This document shows positions 1 through 12,516 of a stretch of 64,000 nt of DNA, in pieces. How positions within the stretch are numbered: position 1 is the first letter of the stretch; each line of letters begins with the position of its first letter. Source of the DNA: Spisula solida. Lineage: Eukaryota > Mollusca > Bivalvia > Venerida > Mactridae. The DNA lies in the NCBI GenBank assembly GCA_947247005.1, contig OX365948.1, positions 35,716,601 through 35,780,600 of the forward strand, written 5' to 3'. The notes under the pieces were generated by a model. The model searched no databases, was not told where the DNA came from, and saw nothing but the letters and a program-made list of their open reading frames with translations. Both the position numbers and the translations under genes were made by a program.

Positions 1-323
1 AGTGCCTTTTTATGGGGTTTACTCTATTTTTAGCGCAAATGCTATACGATTAGACACATAACTCATGCACTATTCCCAAGCTGCACTTATCTAAGCATAT
101 AAGGACCTAGCAGAGAATAATATTTCTATGAAAAAGGCTGTTAAAGTGAGAAATGTTTCCTTCACCACTGTTTACTCTATTTTTAGCGCAAATGCTATAC
201 GATTAGACACATAACTCATGCACTATTCCCAAGCTGCACTTATCTAAGCATACAAGGACCTAGCAGAGAACAATATTTCTATGAAAAAGGCTGTTAAAGT
301 GAGAAATGTTTCCTTCACCACTG
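1..323. repeat. Two-copy tandem duplication, 153-bp period
   Basis: The unit starting GTTTACTCTATTTTTAGCGC at 17 recurs at 170 with only a few base changes; the second copy ends at 323. No convincing open frame crosses either copy. Origin unknown. Confidence 0.9.
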
Positions 324-2865
324 TTAGAGACAGATTGACGGACAGGGTACATCCAGATAGTCTTATGTTACCACTAACTTCCATTGCATGACTAAAAAAA
401 TTCATAAATGACGTTTTTTTACAGTTTTAATTAGTTTAACAATTGGTTTGATAGTAACATGTAACGATAAACTAACAACATCAATAAGTTTGCCTTAATT
501 TAACCTTATTTGTGAGTGACGTCACAGGGAATTACGTACGTGGCGCAATAACATCATTTAAATGGCGTCACAGTTGTAGTTGTAGATGTTACTTCTTTCC
601 TTATGCACGATCTTGGTGCATTTTACATTTAAAATGATTCAAACGGAATTTGATTGTTAATTGATTTTTCTTTAAGGTACATGTATGCATGTTTTATTTT
701 ACAAAATGACATTTATATTCAAATTTGTCGATGAAGCTTAGGGTGGCGCAATTCCATCACTCGAGGATATATATATATGTATGTAACACATGTTTCAGCA
801 CAATTATCATTTGTTATGCCTATTAGTGCATTTTTTGCGTATTTATCTTTTTCCTAACAGGCACATCTAGCAAGATAATTAACGAAAAAATAAGACTGTT
901 TATTAAAATATGTACATATTAAAAAATATGCATCAGAGACGTCTTAGTTTAAAACAATTTATTGCAATTCCTTATTTATACAATATCACGATTTTTGTAG
1001 CCTGGGTATACCAAATACTGGTAATCTACTTTTAAAACTTGGTGAAATATAACTAAAACACCCGACAACTACATGCACCGGCATAAATATCCGCAACAAT
1101 TATTTTTATTAATAATTTGTGTAAAATACGAGTGGATAAACTTAAATTATGACCTAAATCGATCATATCAACAACCCATGGGAGCGCCATATTTGTTTAC
1201 GAATATACTAATTACCGGTAATCCGGTACGGTCCGTACAAAATAATCATTTTGACGACGGCATGTCAAAAATATTTGGTACTGGGTAAAACTTCTATCTT
1301 TAAGTTAACAAATTGGATTATTACTATCAAAATACAATAAGAATGAGTGGAATGCGCGTAGACTGTTATACCATTGTGCAAAATTTTAGTGGTCAATTTT
1401 CACCACGTGGGCACTAAAATTTAGCATTTCTTCTTAAACACCTAATTAAAGTGCAGTATTTTAGATTTGTCCCGTGATAACAGTTTTAATATAACCCCCA
1501 ATTAATAAATCTTCAATATGCCGATTGCCGGGATGTGCAAATTACCGGTAAAATAAAAAAATACGAATTTTCAATCAATTAAGGCCTGCAATTAGTGAAA
1601 ATCCAATACTAAACGAAAATAGTGATTCCGGTCGGAAGTTCAATCTAGTAGATTTTATGAATGACCTATATTCGTAAAACGTAATTCTGTGACGTAACAC
1701 GGGCCAAGTGACCGAATCAGACGTATGAAACCATCGGCGATTACTCGTGAATAAGGTTGGAATTACGTGTTTAATTGTCATGGTTGGTGAGCTAATACGT
1801 CTTTTTTCAATATATTGATTAACAGAACGTTAATTTATCGTATCCATGACAATATTTCTGGGTTAAAAGTGGCAGATAAGAAGCGCCGGTGTTTGCAAAT
1901 GAAGTGTGACTGATGCTGGCATCGAGCATGCGCAAACGGATTTGATACTCGGATTGTTTTGATTTTACCGGTAATTGGTATATCCCGGTAATAGGTATAT
2001 TGAGGATATCAGTTGATACACAAATCTGTATATGATATTCAAATCTGTGTATTATACACAGATCGGGCAATATAATAGGCCTGTGTATTGCTTTTATAAT
2101 AATGCAACAATAATTATATAAGACGAAATTCTGCTTTTTCTTCAAAACAACACGAAATTCCCCTTCCTGAGGGCCTCTGGTCCCAATAGACTGAATAGTG
2201 TAGTGAAACCTCTAGCCACTTCCTACCTAAATGGGGGGGGTCAATGTAGTAAATAGACTAATCCAAATAGCAAGTAACCATGTTTTAAGACACATACTCC
2301 AGTAATTGCATCATAATCGACCCAAAAGAATGATACTTTTGATAGAGTCGATGTAAAATAAGAACACATGAATAATTTATTTCAGAAAGTTGTGCTTTGC
2401 AAGTTTCCTTACCATTTTCGTGGGATGTACATATCCACGAATTCACCTGTTTCGTTCTGCATGATGGCTTGTTATCTGAAAGACAAATGAAACACAAAAA
2501 TAAACCAGGAACATTGTGAATATGCGCAAAAAACAAACTAATCTACGGAGACAAAGTTTACCATGCCTTACGTGCAAAATGGCGACCGGAAAAGGAAGTT
2601 GCATGTTGGAATATTATAATTTCCATTTCATGCCGTACCATACCGTACTGTATGTCACAGAGTCACTTCCCCTTACTAACATCATGTTTTCAAAGTATTC
2701 ACAGACTCGTCATCGGTACTGGCAAAGATCTAAAATTACATATTTGACACGGATCTAATGTATTTCCGTGATATTTGAGAATAACAAATGACCAACACCT
2801 GTATCAAATCTGCATCCTGTAGTAATATATGCAGCCCAAACTGTTTAACATGATGGTGTAGATAC
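324..2865. other. Gene-free stretch with CRE-like and ACCGGT palindromes
   Basis: I see no coding exon here. It has somewhat more CpG than its surroundings, a perfect CRE-like GTGACGTCAC at 516-525, a TACGTACGT palindrome near 533, and three TTACCGGTAA palindromes (1212, 1542, 1965). It could be a regulatory region of a gene outside the window; that is inference. Confidence 0.4.
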
Positions 2866-3417
2866 GACAAAATTTGGGTATCCAGTCAAAACGCCCCCAG
2901 ATGAAAACGCCCCCAAGTCAAAACGATCCAAAATGGTTGGAACGCCCCCATCATGTGGTCAAAATGCCCCCAAAAGGTTAAAACGCCCCCAAAGTCCTTT
3001 TTACTATTAAATGTATCCCCCCCACCCCCACCAAAAAAGGATACATTTGAAAAAAAGCACAATATAACTTGAAAATATAACTGTCATTTTACTCACATAT
3101 TCTCAAACAGACTCAATAAACAGTTAAACAACTACCATAAATTATAATAAGATTGTCTGGTTGCTATATTCATAAATGTACTGTATACGTTGAACATTTT
3201 ATAATAGTAACAATCAATAAAATTGCAAACTGTGACAATATTAATTATTGTATCAAACACAGTAAATTTGTTCGAAATTTGCAGGCTGTTTTATATTAAA
3301 GTTTCAGGACTGCCTTTTCTCAGACATTTCGCTGGTAAATACCAGCAATTTGGTTCGAGTACATGCAGCTTTATTGGCAATTGAATTCAATTTTACAAAC
3401 CTGATTTTTTTCATATA

Positions 3418-4401
3418 CGAGGGATGATCCATATATAACGAGAAAATGCTTATAATTTTGTTATGATCCGTTAGATTTTACTCAATCTTTGACTGGTAGT
3501 AATAACATACATTAGCAATGTTTCCCTGAATGTTCATGTTTACAGCGACATCATGCTAAGATCTATGGTTGCTAAGGTAACCCTCAATACGCTTAGGTGG
3601 GGCATTTTTGGGAGTTTTCAACATTTTCACACAAATTCAAACCCCCACAGTTTTCATGTAAGCAATAGCACCGTGATGACAATTGGTACTTGGGGTCACA
3701 TAAGACTTGCCTGACTGATGCTGACGTCTTACACGGGTTGTGTTGTCATTCGTTACGCACGCACGTGTTATCGTTCCGTGATAGCAAACATTACCGACGA
3801 CAAAAGAGTTTCAATGAAATATTTAGTTTTGAAGAAAACAAGTAATAATAAAATTGTGCACGATATTTAGTAATCATTTCGTGATCATGTCATATCAATA
3901 GCTTCGATTTGTGAACATAATAACATATTAAAAATGGACTGGAAAAAGGCTAGTGATCTAACGCAAAGAAGACGTAACGTGACGTCAACGTCAGAACTAC
4001 GCACGAAAAGGTTGGGCGTTTTGAATGAAATTCCTAAGGATGACTATCGTGAGACTTTTTCAACTGTGTATGGCATTGGCGAAGACGTATAAATATTGAA
4101 GGATGATAATCTAAAAAGTTTTTTAAAACTTAATACAGTTAGGCCTAAGGTATGTGATCGTCAAATTGATCAAAGTTGGATTCTGAATAACGTTATAAGG
4201 TGCAAAAATGACGTTGCCCCGCCTACCGGTTTCATAGGTCGGCAAAAATGTTCCAAACAATTTATTTTTCGATATATTTGAAAATTATTTCGTTTGTTTT
4301 CTCCTAAGATATGTATTTACCACCACATAAAATATTTTTAGAAAATACTCAGTAATAACAAAATTATAAGCATTTTCTCATTATATATGGATCATCCCTC
4401 G
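3418..4401. mobile_element. Tc1/mariner-like element nested in foldback A
   Basis: Terminal inverted repeats of about 45 bp, beginning CGAGGGATGATCCATATATA, flanked by TA on both sides (3416-3417 and 4402-4403). The TA target site and size of 984 bp suit a non-autonomous Tc1/mariner-type element. It contains the interrupted frame at 3934-4281. Confidence 0.85.
3934..4281 (+). pseudogene. Interrupted open frame inside the Tc1/mariner-like element
   Basis: From ATG at 3934 a frame runs 52 codons (MDWKKASDLTQRRRNVTSTS...) to TAA at 4090-4092, then stays open in the same frame for 62 more codons (ILKDDNLKSFLKLNTVRPKV...) to TGA at 4279. One stop in about 115 codons of AT-rich DNA suggests a decayed or read-through coding sequence. 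I do not recognise the protein; it shows no mariner DDE motif, so it may be a captured fragment or a chance frame. Confidence 0.4.
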
Positions 4402-5782
4402 TAATATACATGAATTAACGGTTAATAACATATTTTTAATGAATAGTTGTAAATGTGGATGAGACATAAATGAACAATAAAACTACCTTTGACAAAAAAA
4501 TATGTAATACAGTTGGCCAAGTAAAATATATACACTGTACATCAAAATAACATACTTATAATGTACAATAAATACTCCCAATAAGTGTTACAATAATCAA
4601 TTCTTTTGTATCGATTGTTGATTTATCAATTAACAGGAATCAGGTGTCATAAAATGTAACACCTCCCATTGTTCTCTTATAATGTACTCCATCTGGTTCA
4701 CTTCATTTTCCATATATGTATGTTTAAACGCTTTTTAGATACAGATGATTTTAAATTTTGTTCTCTACTCTAGTGACACATTTTTTCTGCATTTCATTTT
4801 TCATCTGCATTTCTACATGTATATATGTATAATTGTATTTGATATGCATATTATGGATCATATTTGAAATTCTTGTCAATATTTGTTCAACATAAGTAAA
4901 ATGTTTATGGTAATTAATTGATTAAATTCAGAAACTATATCTATAGACAGTCTCTGTTTAAGTTGAAGAAATTGCAAAATTGTATTACATTTTTGCATAG
5001 ACAAAGCTACAATCTCTCAATTATAGTGTTCAAGATATACTGAATTTGCCTACATCGTACGCTTTAATGCAATGTTTGCTAGAATCTCAGACAATTGCAG
5101 GACTTATCTAGACTATGGCGGGCCTGAACGAGAAGTTTTGTTTTGTTTTGTTCGTATATATATCGTTACACATTTAATATAATCTTTTTTAAGTTAATTC
5201 TTGCAAAATCTGTATAGATAATTTACGCAATTTGAATGTAATGCTTATCTCCCAATATCAAATTCATGTATTTTATCTTTTTTTCAGAAACAAACAATGC
5301 AAAAAAGGAATACATTAGAAGTAAAATTTCAGCAATGATTTTATACAAGATAAATTAAAAAAAGTCTTGAATAGGTTATTTTATTGTTTTACACTTAACA
5401 TCTTAATATATAGACCTATGCAATTTCAACAATTTGATAAACAATTCATAGACCTAGCTAGCTGTGTGATGTTTTCATGACAACATAGTTTGAGGATTAT
5501 TCAAATGATTAAATAGAATAAAACAACAAAACATGTTCTGTTTAATGTATAAATGATTCATTAATTTCAGATAGAGAACAAATCTTATTTATATTTAACT
5601 TGATCAAATATTGGGGGCGTTATTTGGGGTGTTCTGACCAATTTCAATAATTCATGGGGGCATTATGACCATTTTGGCTCGTTCTGACTTGGGGGCGTTT
5701 TCACTTGGGGGCGTTTTGACTGTAAAGCCAAAATTTGTCTCCATGGAGTACATACATTGTAGCTAGTATTCGCTGTGAATCA

Positions 5783-6498
5783 GGGTCAAAAAGGCCCACT
5801 TACCAGAAAGGCCCAGTTTCAAGAAAGGCCCGGTTACCAAGAAGGACCGGACCAGGAAGGCCCATTTAAAAAGCCCAGAAAGGCCCATTTTCAATATAAT
5901 GCTTTACATAGTAGATCTTAGTGTATTATCATTTCCAAGTACTAGTATACATATTTGACCATTTGTTGCCTGTTCTTAAAGTAACATGTAATTTGAAATT
6001 TGATATCATTATAGTAAATACTGACAAATAAATATTTTTTTCAAATTTGAATACACGTAAATTATTTATTTGTCAGTATTACGATATCAAATATATATTT
6101 GAATTCCAGACGTGCAAATCGCATATATGTGCGGTTAACCACGCAATTTAGGAATATGCGATTAAGAGATTATCTGTGAAATGTAAAGAACAAAGTAGTC
6201 CAATTATGTTTATTTCATGTGTCAATTAATAAGGAAATCAAATGTTCAATTTTATCTTCAAATCGATATGCACGAAATTTACGTGCAAAACCACACATTT
6301 GTGAAAGTGGCATGAACAATGCTTACATGTGGCGGTTAACTGAACGAAATTTTGATACTGTTTATCAATCTGTATCTACATGTATATAGATCAAATGGGC
6401 CTTTCTGGTACACCTAAGTGGGCCTTTCTGGTACACCTTTGTGGGCCTTTTTGGTTCATTTATACTTGGCCTTTCTGGTAAGTGGGCCTTTTTGACCC
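5783..6498. mobile_element. Foldback element B (AGAAAGGCCCA subrepeats)
   Basis: Left end GGGTCAAAAAGGCCCACTTA is exactly mirrored by the right end TAAGTGGGCCTTTTTGACCC; inside both ends lie several AGAAAGGCCCA-type subrepeats in opposite orientation. The middle (about 5990-6105) is a second inverted repeat with ACTGACAAATAAATA arms. About 716 bp with no coding frame. Different family from element A but the same architecture, 44 bp away. Confidence 0.85.
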
Positions 6499-8984
6499 GA
6501 TACCAGTGTGAATGTTTCAACGTTTGGAATAAATGGCACATAAAGGTCACAAACCACCAAATGACTACGCGGACCAAAATCAGATACACTCAAGTAGTCA
6601 CGTAAAAAACTTTGATTTGCCTAGAAATGGTGGTATGTGTTGACAAATCAGCATTAGAATCATGTTATTGGGTTTAAATGCTTTGTACACATGTATGTGA
6701 TGTAGTGAAACTGTTTTATTTAGAAAATTTTGATATTCTGGCTTAATTGTGAAAGTAGGGTTGTGGCTAACAGACCTCGAATCAGTCTGCGCGTGCACGC
6801 ACGTTTATTTAATTAACGTGCGTGGCGCGTGTGAGAAAATATGTTCACCGCGTTTGACAAACCAAATTTTTCTTATATGATACGCAACCCCCTGATTTTT
6901 TTTCATTTTCTTGAGGCTATACAGTCTATGCTTTTATGCCAGAATTTTCATCACTAGCGATGAAGGGTGTACAGTTATGTACAGGGCAATAAACCACTTA
7001 TCAAATACTTGCTAAGTATTAGGGGTCAGCTTAGCACAGCATGAGAGTAATAAATCTCCCAGCATACATTAGGGTTTCACACAAGATGCTAATCAGCCAT
7101 CTGTTTTGTATTATTTTATCAGATCAATACTACACATTAAATTTCGATTTCACAAAATGGGTGAACTAAAAACTTAACAGAAGCATGTAAAAATGGCAAA
7201 TTTATTTTACCTATTTTTACCCTCACCCCAACTGATGAGACATGTAAGTATAATGCTTAAATTTGACCAAAAATGTGGTTGCTATGGCAACATTGAAAAT
7301 AATTTAAAGTGTTGGTAGGGGACTTTTGTATTACTTGTCATTCTTCAGTCTTATTTATAGTAATTAGTTAATCCTACAAGACGAATGTCATAACTCTTTT
7401 ACTAATACATTTTATCTTTCTCAAAATTTCTACCATTTCTACACCATCAGCGCCACCTATGAAATGTCTCCAACAATCTTTATTAAGTATTTGGTGCTGG
7501 AATCTAGTATGTGTGGCATGATATCTTAAAGAAATCCTTTAGAAAATTATAGTCAATGAGTTTATTTAAATAGTATGGATTACTTATTACAGATATTAAG
7601 TTTAATGGGACGAAACCCACGTATGTAATTAAAAGTCACACTGTAAAAAAGACACCTTAAAACTTTGTGTAACAGATTAATTTTGTTTTCCTTGTCCGAT
7701 CACTGAAATCATGAAACAAGTATTTCTCATTCAAATTCTCTTTCTCCCTGAATCCCAGAATACTGCACAAGCAACATCTGGACAGACATGATACATTACA
7801 AACCATTAAGGAACTAGGGGTCAAGTCCAGGGAAAAATTGGACACCAAGCTGATATCAAGCTGAGGTGTTAATAAGCTGTACCGTTACCTTCTCCAGCAG
7901 AATTTGGGGAAAATCTGGCATAAAAACAGAGACTGTATATGCTATTTCTATTGATTGGTGGATTTTGAGATGTCCCCATGGACAAAAGTTTTACATTTTT
8001 TGGGTCAGCAATTTGTCACTTTACATTGAGTTAAAGAACAAATCTATTTGGGGTTTTTTTACCTAAAATTTCAGCTATAGCTTTATTCTGCAAGCTTATT
8101 ATAGTATACTATAGTAATAACTATACAGTAAATTCGCGATTTGAAGACATGATAACATGCTGACACGTCAATTTTAAGTTTTTCGTACTATTTCATCATG
8201 GTAGCCAGACGCTTTTAATACGTCTTATTTACACCGATTTCTAAACTTCCGCTATATTGAAGAGTTGGGAATCACCTTAAACCAAAGATCTAAACACATA
8301 CATACATTTAGATCTTTGGTTAAACTGAACTACTAAAGCTGTGAACATCATTCTAACATTGGGTATCATATCCCATGATATAAAACCAATTTTATCTGTA
8401 AATATTTGTCAATACTTGGTGTTCTATGGTTATCTTCCATCTCACAATGACTTATTCCAGTAATATGATGGTATTACTCCCTGATGCTGTTTTTATGTAG
8501 TCAGCCCTCGTTAGGATGCTTTTCTTCAAATGCAGTAATATACCTTATCCTGTCAGGTCATACTTAGCTCATTATGTATAGTAACAGACAGACATGGCAA
8601 AATAATTGTATCATTTCATTTATTGTATAGCACACAACATGTACATGTATGTTTCTTTAGTGTGGAAGTGTGGTAACCAATATTTAAAGTTGTATCTCAA
8701 GACATGAAGGAGTGCTACTGGAGTATAACAGACAGTCTCAACCATCAATCTTCTAATACATGTATATCAATCGACAACAAAACTAGCTGTTAATACAAAT
8801 ATTCTGGGTGTTAGCCATAGTCCTGGTGGGGCGTAACTTTGGTAGATTCTTCCAGACTAGAGATTCATTCCCTCAGGCAAATTATGTGGAACCTCGGCGC
8901 ATGTTGAAATGTTAAACATGCCAATGTGTCAATTTACATCTAATCCCATCATGCATAAAGTAGAAATGATCTGTATAGTCTTCA
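6499..8984. other. Gene-free stretch with repeat fragments
   Basis: No exon found. At about 7265-7350 is a fragment of a dispersed repeat with GGTTGCTATGGCAACATTGA and GGTAGGGGACTTTTGTATTA, the same family as 56324-56726. A 15-bp-arm hairpin lies at 8279-8322. Confidence 0.5.
8279..8322. repeat. Perfect hairpin, 15-bp arms
   Basis: AACCAAAGATCTAAA is followed 13 bp later by TTTAGATCTTTGGTT, its exact reverse complement. No attached element recognised. Confidence 0.8.
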
Positions 8985-9730
8985 ATTTGACTCTCCAACT
9001 GTGGCCTTGACCTTTGAGATAGGAACCTGGGAGTTGGGCATGACACTCCACTTCATGGATGTTAACATTCATGCGAAATATAAGAAAGATTGGTCAATGC
9101 ATGACAAAGTTATGGCCCAGACAAGCTTCAATTTGACCTCCAACTGTGACCTTGACCTTTGAGATAGGAGCCTGTGGGTTAGGAATGACACTCTGTCGCG
9201 AGAAGGTTTACATTCATACCAAATATAAATTAGATTGATCAATGCATGAGAAAGTTATGGTCCGTACAAGCTTCAATTTGACCTTTGATCTTTAACTGTG
9301 ACCTTAACCTTTGAGATAGGAACCCGAGAGATGGAAATGACACTTGGCATCATGGAGGTTAACATTCCTGGCAAAACTAAGAAAGATTGGTCAATACATG
9401 ACAAAGCTATGGTCCAGACAAGCTTCAATTGGATATTTGACTTCCAATTGTGACCTTGACCTTTGAGATAAGAACCTGGGGGTTAGGCATGACACTCCAC
9501 CTCATAGAGGTTTACATTCATGCCAACTATGAGAAAGAATGGTCATTGTATGCCAAAGTTATGGTCTGGAAAAGCACAATTTGACCTTTGACCTCCAACT
9601 GTGACCTTGACCTTTGAGATAGGAACCTGGGGGCTGTGTATGACACTCCCCTCATAGAGGTGACCATTCATGTCAAACATAAGCAAGATTAGTCAAAGCA
9701 TGACAAATTTATGGTCCGGACAAAATCAGA
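8985..9730. repeat. Tandem array, about 147-bp units, five copies
   Basis: Units contain CAACTGTGACCTTGACCTTT, GAGATAGGAACC, GACACTCC and AAAGTTATGGTC, repeated about every 147 bp with 10-20 % divergence. Ends in a CACACACTTATGCA-type stretch. Resembles the TGACCTTGACC repeats common in bivalve genomes. Confidence 0.85.
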
Positions 9731-11049
9731 TGGATGCACGCACACACTTATGCAGGCACCACTTACACACGCACATACACCAAAAGTGGTGACTAAGTCT
9801 CGCTCACTGCAAGCGGGCTCGACAAAAATGAAGCAATCTGGTATAGGTTAGATACTTTTGTTAATGATGCGATGGTTGAATTGCGTAGTAAATAGTAACC
9901 AGGAACACTTGTATGCGTATGTGCATTATAAAAATACCAAGTCCATTCAATTAATTATACACAAATATTTATTCAGTAATGTTATTATATAAAGATAGCT
10001 AGAACTGATATATATATATATATATACATATATAACAAATATAACATGAGCCACTCAGGTAGTCATAAAGTTACATAAACTATACATACATCATCACTTA
10101 TATGCTGTGAATTATATCTTTATTTTATGATAACAAATCAACTATATTATGTGGACACTGAACTTCAGCAAGTAATACGTATATTGGACACAAACACGGT
10201 TTATAGCCTAAGTACTGGAGGAGTTGTATATACATATACACACTGCGTAGATAGAAAACAGCTTGTAGTAACAATGGCTTCATCTCTTGTACATTCAACC
10301 ACATTTCTAATTGGTCACTTCAAACCGAAATACCATAACTTTGATCATATTATTTGATGATATTTTGCACACATAGGTTTTATGTATGGACTCAACATTG
10401 CTCGCAAGACTGACCATGCATACTTTGGCAGGTGATTGTGATTTTTAATGAATTAGGTGTTAGGACAATGTCATAAACAGTTTGTGTGCAAAATAGCACC
10501 AAACATTTAGATCACAGTTAAACCTATTAGGGGTTAGAAAAGTGACCAATTAGAGGAGTGGTTCAATGTATTACGATAAGCACTAGAAATGTTTACATGC
10601 ACCAACACATGATCTTCGTGGGAATCTGGGTACCATTTTACTATAGAACTTGCACTAGTATGTAAATCTTTTTTTTTAAGTTTCCATAAATTTGCAAAAA
10701 TGTTTTTTATTAAAAATATTTGTAAGTACAATGTTTTGTAACTATGAAATTCTCCAGCATTTCACTGACTACAAGCCTTCTAATCTTCCATAAAGAAATA
10801 AGCAGAGGACAAAATCTGATACTTTTCTTAGATGGGCAAGACTTAGAATAGCCGAGGTAAAAAATGTGTTATGTAAGTAAAACAGTACCCAGATATATAA
10901 TGAGAGAAAATATCGGTTTTACAAACATAGCTTACTGTAAAGGACATCATATAACTCCCTGTAAACATCCATACCTGAACAAACATCTGTAAATCCGCCA
11001 CATTAGATATTAATAATGCATAAGCTCTCATGGAATGTATCAACAAAAT
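9731..11049. other. Gene-free stretch
   Basis: Apart from the TA microsatellite I see no exon, RNA gene or transposon ends here. Confidence 0.4.
10005..10034. repeat. TA microsatellite
   Basis: A run of TATATATATATATATATA followed by CATATATA; simple repeat. Confidence 0.9.
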
Positions 11050-12516
11050 AACAAGAGGGCCCTTTCAAGAGGGCCCAAAGGGCCCTAGGTCGCTCACCTG
11101 TTATAGCAGTACATGCAAGACCTGTGATTTGACCTAGTGACCTAGTTCTTGGCCCCATATGACGCAATATCGCACTTGACCTAGATTTTGTTTAGATGAT
11201 CACTCTGACCAAGTTTCATAAGGATTAGGCTAAAATTGTGACCTCTAGTGACTATACAAGGTTTTTCTATGATTTGACCTTGTGACCTAGTTTTTGACCC
11301 CGGATGACCCAATATCGAACTTGACCTAGATTTTGTTGTGATGATCATTGTGACCAAGTATCATAAAGATTAGGTCAAAATTGTGACCTCTAGTGACTAC
11401 ACAAGGGTTTTCTATGATTAGACCTTGTGACCTAGTTTTAAACCCCGGATGACCCAATATCGAACTTGACCTAGATTTTGTTGTGATGATCACTGTGACC
11501 AAGTTTCATAAAGATTAGGTCAAAATTGTGATCTCTAGTGACTACGCAAGGTTTTTCTATGATTAGACCTTGTGACCTAGTTTTTAACCCCGGATGACCC
11601 AATATCGAACTTGACCTAGATTTTGTTGTGATGATCACTGTGACCAAGTTTCATAAAGATTCGGTCAAAATTGTGTCCTCTAGTGTCTACACAAGGTTTT
11701 TTTATGATTTGACCTTGTGACCTAGTTTTTGACCCCGGATGACCCAATATCGAACTTGACCTAGATTTTGTTGTGATAATCATTGTGACCAAGTTTCATA
11801 AAGATTATGTCAAAATTGTGACCTCAAGTGACTACACAAGGTTTTTCTATGATTTGACCTTGTGACCTAGTTTTTGACCCCGGATGACCCAATACCGAAC
11901 TTGACCTAGATTTAGTTGACATGATCATTGTGACCAAGTTTCATAAAGATTAAGTCAAAATTGTGACGTCTAGTGTCTACACAAGGTTTTTTTATGATTT
12001 GACCTTGTGACCTAGTTTTTGACCCCGGATGACCCAATATCGAACTTGACCTAGATTTTGTTGTGATAATCATTGTGACCAAGTTTCATAAAGATTAGGT
12101 CAAAATTGTGACCTCTAGTGACTACACAAGGTTTTTCTATGATTTGACCTTGTGACCTAGTTTTTGACCCCGAATGACCCAATATCGAACTTGACCTAGA
12201 TTTTGTTGTGATAATCATTGTGACCAAGTTTCATAAAGATTAGGTCAAAATTGTGGCCTCTAGTGACTACACAAGGTTTTTCTATGATTTGACCTTGTGA
12301 CCTAGTTTTTGACCCCGAATGACCCAATATCGAACTTGACCTAGATTTTGTTGAGATGATCATTGTGACCAAGTTTCATAAAGATTAAGTCAAAATTGTG
12401 ACCTCTAGTGTCTACACAAGCAAATTGTTGACGGACGGACGGACGGACTGACGACGGACGACGGACGAAGAGTGATCACAAAAGCTCACTCTGTCACTTT
12501 GTGACAGGTGAGCTAA
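11050..12516. mobile_element. Dispersed element with 145-bp internal tandem units and a terminal hairpin
   Basis: Begins ACAAGAGGGCCC...CGCTCACCTG and ends CAGGTGAGCTAAAA. The body is about nine units of roughly 145 bp sharing TGACCCAATATCGAACTTGA and GTGACCTAGTTTTTGACCCC. Before the end come GACGGACGG repeats and a hairpin at 12483-12514 (AGCTCAC...GTGAGCT). The same family recurs at 19689-20056, 36543-38665 and 37352-38422. Confidence 0.85.

Larger units (their letters stand above)
2866..5739. mobile_element. Foldback element A (long repeat-rich inverted termini)
   Basis: The two ends are inverted copies of each other over more than 100 bp. The outermost block GACAAAATTTGG is followed by CAGTCAAAACGCCCCC and further GCCCCC-containing subrepeats; the right end mirrors these (GGGGGCGTTTTGACTG, CCAAAATTTGTC). 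This is the architecture of foldback-type DNA transposons. No transposase frame is visible, so it is probably non-autonomous. A Tc1/mariner-like element is nested inside. Confidence 0.82.

Noticed and set aside
1293..1314. Loss of a C1 zinc ligand (human HVKCH versus HTKVH here)
   Set aside because: In the general C1 pattern that position is not a ligand; the required Cys and His residues are present.
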